A stretch of 64,000 nt of DNA from Wyeomyia smithii. Lineage: Eukaryota > Arthropoda > Insecta > Diptera > Culicidae. Where the stretch lies: positions 267,250,760-267,314,759 of the forward strand of contig NC_073696.1 of the NCBI RefSeq assembly GCF_029784165.1, given 5' to 3'. The translations under genes and the position numbers were made by a program. Below are positions 1-10,589 of the stretch, piece by piece. The first letter of the stretch is position 1; each line of letters opens with the position of its first letter. The notes below the pieces were generated by a model, which was not told where the DNA came from, made no database searches, and saw only the letters and a program-made list of their open reading frames with translations.

Positions 1-2481
1 GTGTACCACAGGGTAGTAACCTACGACCGCTTTTTTTTCATTATTTTCTTCAACGATCTCGCTGATGCACTTTTTTTCCCTTGTAGAAGACTGAACCACT
101 GCGACCATTGTTTGATCTATTGTGGTGTGCTTCACCTTACTCTAAGTGCGTACGAGCAGGTACATCACTATTTGGCGAGTTGATGTCCTTGCTACATTGC
201 ACATTTATCCCAGTTGGGCAACGCACTTCGTATGAAGTTTATTACCTCACCAGGACTTTCCCTCCAAATTTCGGTAGGTTCTATGTGTCCCTTACCGAAG
301 ATACGCAATCTGCGTTGTATTAATACTCGGCATTCACAGAGTAGATGTTCTATAGTTTCGCTTTCAATACCACACAGGCGACATTTATCATCATCAAGTT
401 TGCCTATCTTCTTGAGATGATACTTACTCGGACAGTGCCCTGTAATAAGACCTGTGAGTGTCCTCAAGTCTTTCTTATTTAATCTGAGCAGCACGAGGCT
501 CTTCTCGCGATTTGGCTCTATGAATTTTTTCGATTGTCGTAATCCGCTTATGACATCCCAGTTTGCTTTGATGGTCACTTCTTCCCATTCACCGAGTTCA
601 GCTTTTAGAGCGCTCGGGTAGATTCCACAGAAAGGTTCTGGGCCAACAAAGTTAGTAGATGACCCTTGTCTGGCTAGTAAGTCGGCTTTCTCGTTTCCTT
701 CGATTCCACAATGACCAGGAACCCAGTATAAGTTCACCTGGTTTTTCATAGCTAACTTTCGGAGCGACAGGATGCATTCCCACACTAGTTTAGAGTGGCA
801 GAAAGGAGAATTCAGGGCTTTAAGTGCTGCCTGACTATCACTGAAAATGCATATATTTGCGTGTCGATAATTTCTTTCCAGACACGTAGGGGAACAACGG
901 GCAACACGGACAGGGCGAGCAAGATGGACCGTTGCTCATTTCTATATAAACCATTGAAATTAACACAAATCAGTTATGCCAGTTACATACCAACAGGATC
1001 CTGGGAGTTTCGAGATATTATGTAGATTGAAACAATAGTTAGTTATTTAAGAAATAATCAAGATAAGCTCACCCTCAACAGTAAAGCAATGTGATGTAGT
1101 TTTGGCCGTGTCGAATTTAAGCTTCTGCTTCGGTAGAACTTCAAAAAAAATATAGTTTTCAATTACATTGGAATAATTGAGCATATTTGAGACACGTGGG
1201 TGAAGATAGTTTAGTGAAAATATTATTTTTTTGGAAATCACATCGACCCAAACAAGTGTTTGCCTCTTGGGCAAGACGGTCAGATGTTGTGTTAGCAAAA
1301 TGGGCAATCTGAGAAAACGACAATAGCACCATTTATTTTTTTTTCAGCATTCTTAGCATGCGATATGAGACCTAAAGTCATTAACTCTCATTTGAAACAA
1401 AAATCATCATTAAAAACATTGTTAAAATAAGTAAATATACTACATGTAAATGATGGGAATGATTCCATCGGCGCAGCCGACGGTAAGCTTCAAACACGTG
1501 CTTTTTTGCGTAGCGCGTCGTCCCGTATAGAAAAGAAATTTGCTATAGTCTATCATAGGTCTGTCTTACCAGCACAGCTGGTCCGTTTCATATGCACGTT
1601 GAGAAATAGTGGTTTTTCGAGACTGTTTTTATTTCAGTGAAAACTAATATAAAATCACTCTAAAAAGGAAAGATTTGCATTATTTTATGAAAAACACTAG
1701 TCAATGTCGAATATTATGAATATCGTTGGTTGAAATATTGTGTTTTGAGCAGAATAATGAATGATTTCCTTAGGGTGACCGTCTTGCCCGTTGTTCCCCT
1801 ATTCGTGCATTCTATTATCGCGTATATTTCCGCCTAGAATACTGTTGGCCAGTATCCCATGGGGAAAAATTTATTAATTCCTGGTCTTGTGAATCCCGCA
1901 CCCGCAGAACCATTCATTTTAGAACCGTCTGTATAGAAGCAAAGTGAACCATCCCGAATTGTGGGTCCACCTTGTTGCCAACTTTCTCGTTCTATCTCTA
2001 CTGTTCTGTAAGGAATTTCGAAATTTGGTTTCCTCTCCAGCCAATCCTTCTTACTTTTTATTAGATTGTTTATTTGGATATCTTTCAGTATTCTCAGGTG
2101 TCCTGTTAGATCTCCTTCTTTTAGGTTGCACTGTCGATTTAGCCTTAGAGCACTTTTTTCCGCTTCTAGTTGAACCACCTGATGATGTGGAAGAAGGTGA
2201 AGTATTACATCTAGTGCTTTTGATGGAGTGCTTCTCATAGCTCCACAAATCGATGCACAGGCCAACCTTTGCATTTTACCTAGCTTAGCTTGAGTGGATG
2301 TTTCAGTGGTTTTGGGCCACCAAACTAACGAGGCGTAGGTTATTCTGGGTATGATTATTGTTTTATATATCCAGTGTATCATGCTGGATTTGAGACCCCA
2401 TCTTTTTCTAATGGCTCTGCTGCATACCCATAGGGCGTTTGTGGCCTTGATAATTGTTTGTTCTATCGCTGATGCACTTGG
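1..2481 (-). mobile_element. Non-LTR retrotransposon relic: RT C-terminus and RNase H, split by a MITE
   Basis: Read on the minus strand, 2481-1802 encodes the thumb/C-terminus of a reverse transcriptase (motif TYASLVWWPK) running into an RNase H domain (FYTDGSKMNG, first catalytic Asp). 886-192 continues RNase H (FSDSQAALKAL, second Asp; WVPGHCGIEGNEKADLLAR, the His/Asp region) and ends with a cysteine/histidine tail CRLCGIESETIEHLLCEC, as in I/R1/Loa-type elements. The two halves are parted by the TA-flanked MITE at 889-1799; taking it out restores the frame exactly. One further in-frame stop lies at the MGYWPTVF codons near 1834. The endonuclease and RT palm are missing, so this is a dead 5'-truncated copy. 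Bases 1-191 are probably its 3' trailer; I see no poly-A end there. Confidence 0.85.
889..1799. mobile_element. TA-flanked MITE inserted in RNase H
   Basis: The two ends are inverted repeats: GGGGAACAACGGGCAA at 889 and its complement ending at 1799, extending imperfectly to about 24 bp. TA lies on both sides (887-888 and 1800-1801). A second copy of the subterminal word GGGCAAGACGGTCA occurs internally near 1269. The 911-bp body has no convincing coding sequence. The TA duplication fits Tc1/mariner- or PIF-type mobilisation; I cannot choose between them. Confidence 0.8.
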
Positions 2482-2490
2482 ATTAGTTGC

Positions 2491-2905
2491 AGATTAATAT
2501 ACGCCGATGATTTGAAAATATACTTAGCGATTCGCACCACCGAAGATTTTTATTGCCTGCAATCAATATTTCTGTGACGTGGTGTAAACTAAACTCTCTG
2601 ATTTTAAGTACTGCAAAATGTTAAATAATAACCTTTAAACCGCATCAAAACGCCAATATTTTTTGATCATGCGGTCGATGGGGAAGTGCTGCGACGAGTT
2701 GATTCCGATAACGTTTAATCAACGCCGTGCTGCAATTGTTTCGTAGCAGCAAGTCGGCAATAGATAAATTGGACGTGACTTCAAGGACCCTCATTGTTTC
2801 AAAGCTCTATCCTGCTCACTGGTATTTGCTCGTTTGTGTGAACCTTCACGAGTGTCGAGCATAATTTTGAATTTCGCGAGCCTAGTCATAATTTTAAACA
2901 GCATT
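2491..2905 (+). mobile_element. Jockey-like reverse transcriptase relic
   Basis: On the plus strand the catalytic box LIYADDLKIYLAIRTTEDF is readable from about 2491. After a frameshift comes ISVTWCKLNSLILSTAKC, and further on the degraded RDFKDPHCFKALY segment typical of jockey-type RTs just before the conserved SLVRSxLE region. At least three frame breaks are needed, so it is a fossil. It runs opposite to the neighbouring RNase H relic and is cut at its 3' side by the foldback element that starts at 2917. Confidence 0.7.
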
Positions 2906-2916
2906 GAAAAAAATGT

Positions 2917-5900
2917 GGGTCATTCCATACGAAGTGTACATGCCACTTGGACACGACCATCACAGATTTTGTTCAAAGTTGGGGGAATTGTTCATCATAC
3001 TGTTTCTTTGGAAAAATCCCAAACTTGGTGTCGATTGGAAAACCCCCCCTGTTTATTGCAAAGTCACGCATATTTTTTTCAAAATCTCTTTTTTCTTTTT
3101 CTTACAATTCATAGACGTAAGATGTCCGAAAAATACTGATAGATGATTTTTGAAGAAAATAAACCAAGGAATCCAGAAAAAATATAAATTTCGAGCTGAA
3201 GTATTGCCAGATAAATTATTTTTGTATTTGAAAACTAAATTTACATTTTTCGGCAAATGCAGCCATTTTTATCTTAAATTTGATAATTTCATCGTGTTCC
3301 TTGGAAAACTTCACATAAGAAACAACTATCATCCCGAGGTAATATGAGCCAATCTCGAGATATCACAGTTTTACGAAAAAAGTTGTACTTACCTTACCAG
3401 TCAGCTCCAGGCCGAAGTGTCCCTTGCTGTTCGAAGAAGTCGTCTCCATTCAACTCGGTCCATGGCTGCAGCTCGCCAGCCATGTCGTCTGCGGAGGCCC
3501 CGCAGGTCGTCTTCCACTTGATCGAGCCACCTTGCTCGCTGCGCGCCCCGTCGCCTTGTTCCAGTCGGGTTGTTATCAAGAACCATTTTCACCGGGTTGT
3601 CGTCCGACATCCTAACGACATGCCCAGCCCACCGTAGTCTCCCGATTTTCGCCGTTTGAACGATGAGTGGTTCTCCCAGCAGCTGATGCAACTCGTGGTT
3701 CATCCGCCTCCGCCATGATCCATCTTCCATCTGCACTCCACCACAGATGGTACGCAACACCTTTCGTTCGAAAACCCCAAGGGCGCGTTGGTCCTCCACA
3801 AGCATAGTCCAGGTTTCGTGGCCGTAGAGGACTACCGGTCTGATCAGTGTTTTGTAGATGGTTAACTTCGTGCGGCGGCGGATTTTATTCGAGCGGTGTG
3901 TCCTCCGGAGTCAAAAGTAGACATGATTTCCTGCCATAAGGCGTCGACGAATTTCTCTGCTGGTGTCGTTGTCAGCAGTCACCAGTGAGCCCAGGTACAC
4001 GCACTCGTCTACCACCTCGATTTCATCACCGCTAATATGAATTCGTGGCGGGAGGTTGACACTGTCTTCTTTGGAACCTCTTCCTCTCATGTACTTGGTC
4101 TTCGATGCGTTTATGGCCAGCCCAATTCGTCCGGCTTCAGCCTTCAGTCTGATGTACGTCTCCGTCATCTTTTCAAGGGTTCATGCTACAATATCAATGT
4201 CATCGGCGAAGCCAAAGAGCTGAACAGACCTTCTAAAAATCGTGCCACTCGTGTCGATACCAGCCCTACGTATCACACCTTCCAAAGCGATGTTGAATAG
4301 CAAGCACGATAATCCATCACCTTGCCGTAATCCTCTTCGAGATTCGAAGGGACTCGAGAGTGTCCCCGAAACTCGAACTACGCATATCACCCGATCCATC
4401 GTCGACTTGACCAACCGTGTCAGTTTATCCGGAAAGCCGTAATCGTGCATAATCTGCCATAGCTGGTCTCGAACGATTGTGTCGTATGCCGATTTAAAAT
4501 CGATGAACAAGTGATGTGTGGGCACGTTATACTCACGGCACTTCTGTAGGACCTGCCGTACCGCGAATATTTGGTCCGTGGTGGCGCGGGCACCCATAAA
4601 TCCCGCTTGGTATTGCCCCACGAATTCCCTTGCAAATGGTGATAGTCGACGGCACAGAATTTGAGAGAGTACCTTGTAGGCGGCGTTCAGCAACGTGATT
4701 GCGCGGTAGTTGCAGCAATCCAACTTGTCGCCTTTTTTGTAGATGGGGCACACTGTACCCTCTATCCACTCCTCCGGTACTACCTCCTCCTCCCAAATCT
4801 TGGCAATAACCCAGTGTAGCGCCTTAGCCAGTGATTCACCACCGTGTTTTAACAGCTCGCTGGGGAGTTGGTCAGCTCCAGCGGCTTTATTGTTTTTCAG
4901 CCGGCCGATCTCCTCTCTAACCTCCTGGAGGTCAGGGGCTGGGATTCTGTCGTCATCTGCGCGTACACCGAGATCTACTACCACTCCGTCGTCGTCCTCT
5001 GCTACATCGCCATTGAGGTGCTCATCGTAGTACTGCTTCCACCTGTCAATCACCTCACACTTGTTCGTGAGAAGGTTGCCGCCCAGGTCCCTGCACATGT
5101 CGGCTTGTGGCACATAGCCTTTGCGGGAACAGTTCAGCTTCTCGTAGAACTTTCGTGTGTCATTCGCACGGTACAGTGCCTCCATCGCCTCGCGATCTCG
5201 ATATTCCTCCTGGCGCTTTTTCTTCCGTAAGACCGAGTTTTGCCTGTTCCGTGCGCGTCGGTAGCGCTCCACGTTCGCCCTCGTTTGGTGTTGCAGCATT
5301 CTCGCTCGTGCTGCATTCTTCTCTTCCACTAACTGTCAAACCAGTCGTTTCTCCTGTTCGGAGCCATAGTACCAAGCGCCGCTACAGCAGTACTACCTTT
5401 GGCTGATCGAATGTCCCTCCAGCCATCTTCAAGAGTAGCTGCGCCAAGCTGCTCTTCCGTTGGTAATGCTGCTTCCAACTGCAGCGCGTACTCCCGTGCA
5501 ACTTCGGCGTCCCGTAATTGCCCAATGTTTGGTCGCGGTGGGCGACTTTGACGCGTGTTTCAAACCGTCGAAAGTTTTGAGCGCATGCATACTGCAACAA
5601 GGTAATGGTCCAAATCAATGTTCGCACTGCGGTAGGTGCGAACGTTGATGACGTCAGAGAAGAATTTACCATCGATTAGAACGTGGTCGATTTGGTTCTC
5701 CACTTGTAAGTCAGATGATCTCCAGGTGGCTTTGTGGATGTCTTTGCGGGGGAAGAAGGTACTTCTTACTACCATACCGCGGGAGGCTGCAAAGTTCACA
5801 CATCGTTGGCCGTTATCATTTGATGCGGCGTGCAGGCTATTCGCCCTATCACCGGTCTGTACATTGCCTCCCGTCCTATCTGAGCGTTCATATCACCGAT

Positions 5901-7340
5901 GACGATCTTAACGTCCCGTTGCGGACAGCTACCATACACCTGCTCCAGCTGCGCATAAAACGCTTCTTTCTCATCGTCGGCTCTTCCTTCGTGTGGGCAT
6001 TGCACGTTGATGATGCTGTAGTTGAAGAACCGGCCCTTAATTCTCAACTTACACATCCTCGCACTGATCGGCTGCCACCCGATCACGCGTTGGCGCATCC
6101 TACCCAGCACTATAAAGCCCGTTCCAAGCTCGTTGGTAGTGCCACAGCTCTGATAAAAGGTAGCCTCTCGATGTCCGCTTTTCCATACCTTCTGTCCCGA
6201 CCAGCAAAGTTGTAAACGAAAAAAGTTGTAAACTTCGTAAATATTCCATTTTATAATTTATAGACGTAAGACACCCGAAAAATAGTGAAAGGTGAATTTT
6301 GAAGAAAATAAACCAAGAAATCCAAAAAAAATATTGTTTTTGCCCGGAAGTGTTGCCAGATAGAACATTTTTGTATTTTAAAATTAAATTTGCATTTTTC
6401 GGCCAATGCAGCTAATTTAATTTTAAATTTGATAGTTTCATAGTGTTTCTCAGAAAATTGTACGTAAGAAGCACTTCATACCCCGAGGTAATATAAGCCA
6501 ATCTTGAGATATAACATTTTTACGAAAAATTAATTACGAAATTCAGAACTATTTTCGTAAAAATTCTATATCTCGAGATTGGCTCATGTTACCACGAGGT
6601 GAAAAGTGTTTCTTAGGTTAAATTTTCCAAGAAATACGATGAAACCATCGAATTTAAAATAAAATTAGCTGCATTTGTCGAAATATGCAAATTTAGTTTT
6701 AAAATACAAAAATAATCCATCTGGCAGTACTTCCGGTCAAAAATAATATTTTTCTGGATTCCTTGATTTATTTTCTTCTAAATTCACCTAACACTATTTT
6801 CCGTGTGTTCTACGTCTATAAATTGTAAAAAAAACTAATTACGAAGTTTACAACTTTTTTCGTAATAATGTTATATCTCTAGATTAGCTCATATTACCTC
6901 GGGATGATAGTTGTTTCTTATGTGAAATTTTCCAAGGAACACGATAAAATTATCAAATTTAAAATAAAAATGGCTGCATTTGCCGAAAAATGTAAATTTA
7001 GTTTTCAAATACAAAAATAATTTATCTGGCAACTCTTCCGGTCAAAACTCATTTTTTTGTATTCCTTGATTTATTTTCTTCAAAAATCATCTATCAGTAT
7101 TTTTCGGACAGCTTACGTCTATGAATTGTAAGAAAAAGAAAAAAGAGATTTTGAACAAAAAATGCGTGAATTTGCAATAAACAGGGGGGTCCCACAGAAC
7201 AGGGGGTATTCCAATCGACACCAAGTTTGGGATTTTTCCAAAGTGACAGTAGATGAATAATTCTCCCAACTTTGAGCAAAATCTGTGATGGTCGTGTCCA
7301 AGTTTGTGCTTTTTCGTGGTCACTTCGTATGGAATGACCC
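2917..7340. mobile_element. Large foldback (palindromic) element, split by a retrotransposon
   Basis: The outermost 20 bp are inverted repeats, GGGTCATTCCATACGAAGTG at 2917 and its complement ending at 7340, flanked by ATGT on both sides (2913-2916, 7341-7344). The left arm is 2917-3387 plus 6231-6534 and the right arm is about 6540-7340, so each arm is close to 0.8 kb and the palindrome centre is near 6537. Within each arm two related direct copies of a roughly 280-bp AT-rich module can be seen (3117-3387 and 6255-6534, mirrored at 6540-6820 and 6855-7130). The arms have no transposase. The retrotransposon at 3388-6215 landed in the left arm. The element itself is non-autonomous; its superfamily is not evident (4-bp flanking repeat only). 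Confidence 0.8.
3388..6215 (-). mobile_element. 5'-truncated APE-type non-LTR retrotransposon with 15-bp TSD
   Basis: An exact 15-bp direct repeat ACGAAAAAAGTTGTA borders the element (3373-3387 and 6216-6230). On the minus strand it encodes, in order: the C-terminal two thirds of an endonuclease/exonuclease/phosphatase domain (VIGDMNAQIG, then NQIDHVLIDGKF and LDHYLV; about 6110-5600), a linker, and a reverse transcriptase (about 4950-4180, with FIDFKSAYDTI, RGLRQGDGLS and GFADDIDIVA, the catalytic FADD). A C-terminal tail follows with CVYLGSLVTADNDTS, GRLRWAGHVVRM and ARWLDQVEDDL. No RNase H is seen. The frame breaks near 5800, 5670, 5380, 4170 and 3900, so it is inactive. The 3' end follows the stop codon at once as GGTAAGGTAAG, with no poly-A. 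It resembles RTE-like elements, but I am not certain of the clade. Confidence 0.85.
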
Positions 7341-7344
7341 ATGT

Positions 7345-8020
7345 ACAAAAATTGCCGTCTTTTTCATGGGTTTACCTTCACACGCACTGACGAAGCTGCC
7401 CATGTAGCATCAATTACAACAATCCATGAGTCAGCTGATAAAAATTTGACTCGAGCTCTCAACGTGACGATGAAAAAAGTGAAGTTACTACGTTCAGAAG
7501 TGTGCGCGTTCAAAGAACGGTACCCCACCGCGTCGACAACGGACATCGTGCGGCATAGGGACGCACCCGTTCCGGCAACTACAACATCCTGACACTATTG
7601 GACAACAATCAGAGCATCGAAAGAAAGCCCGGTTCCGAACGTCTGACGACCCTTAGCGACAAGAAGCTCCAAAGGATGGTGAAGAGGAAGACCAGGAAAA
7701 AGCGGCTATATCGCTGCGTGCTAACGTGGCGGTGGTGATGGAAGTCGAGACCTATCTCACCAAGGATGGTGAAGAGGAAGACCAGGGAAAAGCGGCTATA
7801 TCGCTGGTGCTAACGTGGCGGTGGTGATGGAAGTCGAGACCTATCTCACCAAGGATGGCAACGACTGGTAGGGCACTTCGTATTTTGCTTTCCCAACGAA
7901 GAAAGTGAGCTTCGAGCTGACACATTCATTTCAGGCATCAAATTCCCCAACAAGGTACAGCTGTGGCTGATGTGGTACACAAGTCGGTGAACTCGCACAA
8001 CGTCATCCAGCTAAAAAAAA
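7345..8020 (+). mobile_element. Decayed mariner/Tc1-like transposase relic
   Basis: Translating across several frames gives an ordered series of transposase-like segments: a helix-turn-helix-like part (FKERYPTASTTDIVRH), TLSDKKLQRMVKRKT, a segment KAAISLRANVAVVMEVETYL, then DGNDW-GTSYFAFPTKKVS and KFPNKVQLWLMWYTSR, like the catalytic-core words of insect ITm transposases. Stops and frameshifts are frequent and an 89-bp internal tandem duplication adds another lesion. The identification rests on word order rather than a continuous reading frame, so the exact family is uncertain. Confidence 0.55.
7673..7850 (+). repeat. 89-bp tandem duplication
   Basis: Two nearly identical copies of about 89 bp, each beginning AAGGATGGTGAAGAGGAAGA (7673 and 7762), are followed by a third start of the unit (AAGGATGG at 7851) where the sequence departs. 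They differ by one indel and a substitution or two. This is a local duplication inside the transposase relic. Confidence 0.85.
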
Positions 8021-8029
8021 GTTGAGCCT

Positions 8030-8414
8030 TTGTCACCCATGAACCTTCCCTATTCCTCACTACCCACTCGGAAAATAGTGTGATGCCGGCCCTGATGTCA
8101 GATAATACACTTATAAATGAACTATTTAACAAATATATGGTTACCATGGGCGCAACTAAGGAAAATTTCTAGGGGGGGGGGGGGGCTAGTTTTCATACAT
8201 GTCATTTAAAAAAAAGAAAAAAAAGAGTTAAAATGCGCTTGTTTAATAATGTATAAAATAGCGTCGTAACAGTAGAAAAAATCCAAGAAAAAATTGTTGA
8301 AAATGCATGACACATTGAAATCTGGTGTTATCCATTTTTTTTTTCAAAATCTCAATCTCAGCTCGAAAATCATATAAGGTCGAATATTAAAAAAAAAATG
8401 TTTGTTAGATAACA
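8030..8414. other. Intergenic, nothing recognised; poly-G run
   Basis: AT-rich spacer between two transposon relics. It contains an uninterrupted G run at about 8173-8186 and several poly-A tracts. No gene or paired repeat seen. Confidence 0.6.
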
Positions 8415-9540
8415 CCAGACCTCGATGTTTATTTATTTCTTCTGGAACATATAGGCTTTGGGTCCGTTATTCACACTTAATATTAAAATACAATAAAATA
8501 AAGACAAAACTACAATCAATTAACAATCATGAAGTTGTCCTCTTAAATATAAACTTAGTCTGTTTTTTTAAGATTGCAGGCGACATGTCGATGTTAACAA
8601 TATGCTGTAGTTCATTAAATGATCTCATGAAACGGCATGAACCTATCATGTTGTAAATAATTCCGAGCTCGTTGCGGAGGGTTGAACACTCTTGAATTTC
8701 TTAGCGTAACCGTATTGCTATTACGATGTATTCGAGCTGAAAGGGTTTGACTATCAGTCCGTCCTGCTAATACATTGGTGAAGAATACTATGTCAGCAAT
8801 CCTATGTCGGCAATGTACTGTGTCAATGGTAACTAATGCACACAATTCTTGATAGGCAGGTCGTTGATCACCATTGCATCTATGGTTCCGTAAGGCAAAA
8901 CGCACGAACTTTTTTTAAATTCCTTCAATTCGTTGAATATGTGTTACATATTGGGGGTGCCAAACACCGCTCGCAAAGTCTAGCTTACTCCGCACTAGCG
9001 CTTTGTAAATGGCTAATATAGAATAAGATTCTTTGAGATCCCGTCCGTACCGTCTCACAAGAGAAAACAATTTTAAGCTGTCTGTTACTACATTGTCGAT
9101 ATTGTTTGTAAACGAAACTTGTCGGTCAAATATAACGCTTAGATCACGAACTTTTTCTTTACGTGGTAACTCAGTTCCATTGAAATGATATTTAAACTCG
9201 ATAGGAGATATTTTACGAGAAAATGTCATAACTGAACATTTTTCAGCGTTTAGACCACTATCCAAGCAGAATTGCCCAAAACTTTGCATGTCCAGTTGTA
9301 ATTTAGAACAATCGTCATTTGCTTTAATGGGCAAGAAAATTTTCACATCATCAGCATAAATCAGAATCATGGCATTAGTCAATTTGTCGGGAAGCTTGTT
9401 CATCACGAGTACGAACAACAGTGGTCCTAAATGGCTTATTTTGCGAAACACTTTGAATTCCTGAACCATCTTTACCGATCGACAAAGATTACGACGAATT
9501 TTTTCGCGAACTGCTTTCATTAAATTTGAAGTTGGAATCA
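8415..9540 (-). mobile_element. Jockey-like retrotransposon 3' relic (RT)
   Basis: On the minus strand 9520-8915 carries RT text including MILIYADDVKIFLPIKAN (catalytic YADD), LDSGLNAEKCSVMTFSRK and DRQVSFTNNIDNVV, then ALVRSKLDFASGVWHPQY. After one frameshift near 8910 it continues VRFALRNHRCN and ADIVFFTNVLAGRTDS to a stop at about 8527, followed by a short trailer ending in AAATAAATAAAC near 8425. There is no RNase H. The upstream RT fingers and the endonuclease are missing. This is a truncated copy, close in style to the endonuclease fragment at 42.5 kb, though common origin is only an inference. Confidence 0.8.
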
Positions 9541-9979
9541 GAGATGCCAGATGTCTTTGAAAGGAGTCTGCAACTGTTTGAAAACCCAGAAAAACATACT
9601 TCAGTGCAGGATATTGCTAATAGCACTTTCCTAGTGCCAAGGTAGCAAGTTTCTGTTCAGCATACGAAACTCGAGTCAGGAAGGAACCCCAAAGGATAGC
9701 CAGTTCGAATTCGTCTAAGCTAGGAATTTTGATATATATTTTTTTATTTATTTTTTTTTTTTTCGTATGTATTGTCTTCTCATCTTGGTGCAAAATAAAA
9801 ATATTTTTTTTAGTGTCTACCACTAAATATGAGCTATTTTTTGGTATTAATTAAGTGCTATAATATCATCTAAATAAAAATCTGGCATGATTTGATATAC
9901 GAAAAAGTAATTAACAATTGTATTCCGCATCAAAAATTGAAGCCATCAACAGAAAAATAATGAAATGACGAGATTGATT
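9541..9979. other. Intergenic AT-rich spacer
   Basis: Low-complexity T-rich sequence (T tract at about 9735-9773) with no supported coding frame or paired repeat. Confidence 0.5.
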
Positions 9980-10087
9980 TAGGGTATCGAACGGCTTCGT
10001 CAGTGGTTTTCTTCGGCAGTTTTTCTGCAGCAATATTATTCAAAAGGGGGCCGAAGAAAACCACTGACGAAGACGTTCGATACCCTA
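9980..10087. repeat. Near-perfect 36-bp hairpin, TA-flanked (short foldback MITE or hairpin RNA)
   Basis: GGGTATCGAACG...CTTCTTCGGC at 9982-10017 pairs with 10050-10085 with a single mismatch over 36 bp and a 32-nt loop. TA flanks both ends (9980-9981, 10086-10087). The size and TA duplication suit a tiny foldback MITE; the geometry would also allow a hairpin RNA. Nothing in the sequence decides between them. Confidence 0.7.
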
Positions 10088-10589
10088 ATTAATATCTTAT
10101 TCTCCTTTTCCCATTGTGTTCTTACGTCCTATATAATAATGATTACCTACGTTTAATGAAATAATGACGCTGACGATAATAAGTTATCGTCAGCATTATT
10201 ATTATATAAAAATAGTAACACTTGCCGTATCGCTTCATTTAAGGCCTCGATTCTGGCCTGTTAAGTCCGAAACAACCCAATTCGATGCAACATGTCACTG
10301 ATTATCCTCTAACGAGAACTTTTCCAGGTATGGTTTTCTCGTGTTCTTCCCAATCTGGGAAAAATACGGTTTATATGGTTTCGTATCACTCTGATCATAA
10401 ATCATTTCATTACTGATCATTGCATCGTCACATCAGAGGAAAAAAATATTCAAACATCCTTTAATTAACTTGTCATGGATACAGTATGTGCCTATCACCC
10501 ACTGCAGTAATTATTCATATCCATAACATTCAGACAACCAGACTCGTAGGACTAAATGACCGCTATCTCATCGCATTCCATCGTAAATC
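10088..10589. other. Upstream region of the gustatory receptor gene
   Basis: No coding sequence. A second short imperfect hairpin lies at about 10163-10203 (GCTGACGATAA pairing with TTATCGTCAGC around a TAAG loop). No clear TATA box was identified before the ATG at 10590. Confidence 0.5.

Noticed and set aside
1047..1307. 86-aa minus-strand ORF in the TA-flanked MITE
   Set aside because: No recognisable domain; partly made of the subterminal repeat of the element.
2834..3347. Overlapping ORFs in the left foldback arm (also 7087-7348)
   Set aside because: Mirror-image frames in inverted AT-rich arms with no conserved protein.
4743..5406. Plus-strand ORFs over the retrotransposon RT
   Set aside because: Shadows of the minus-strand RT frame.
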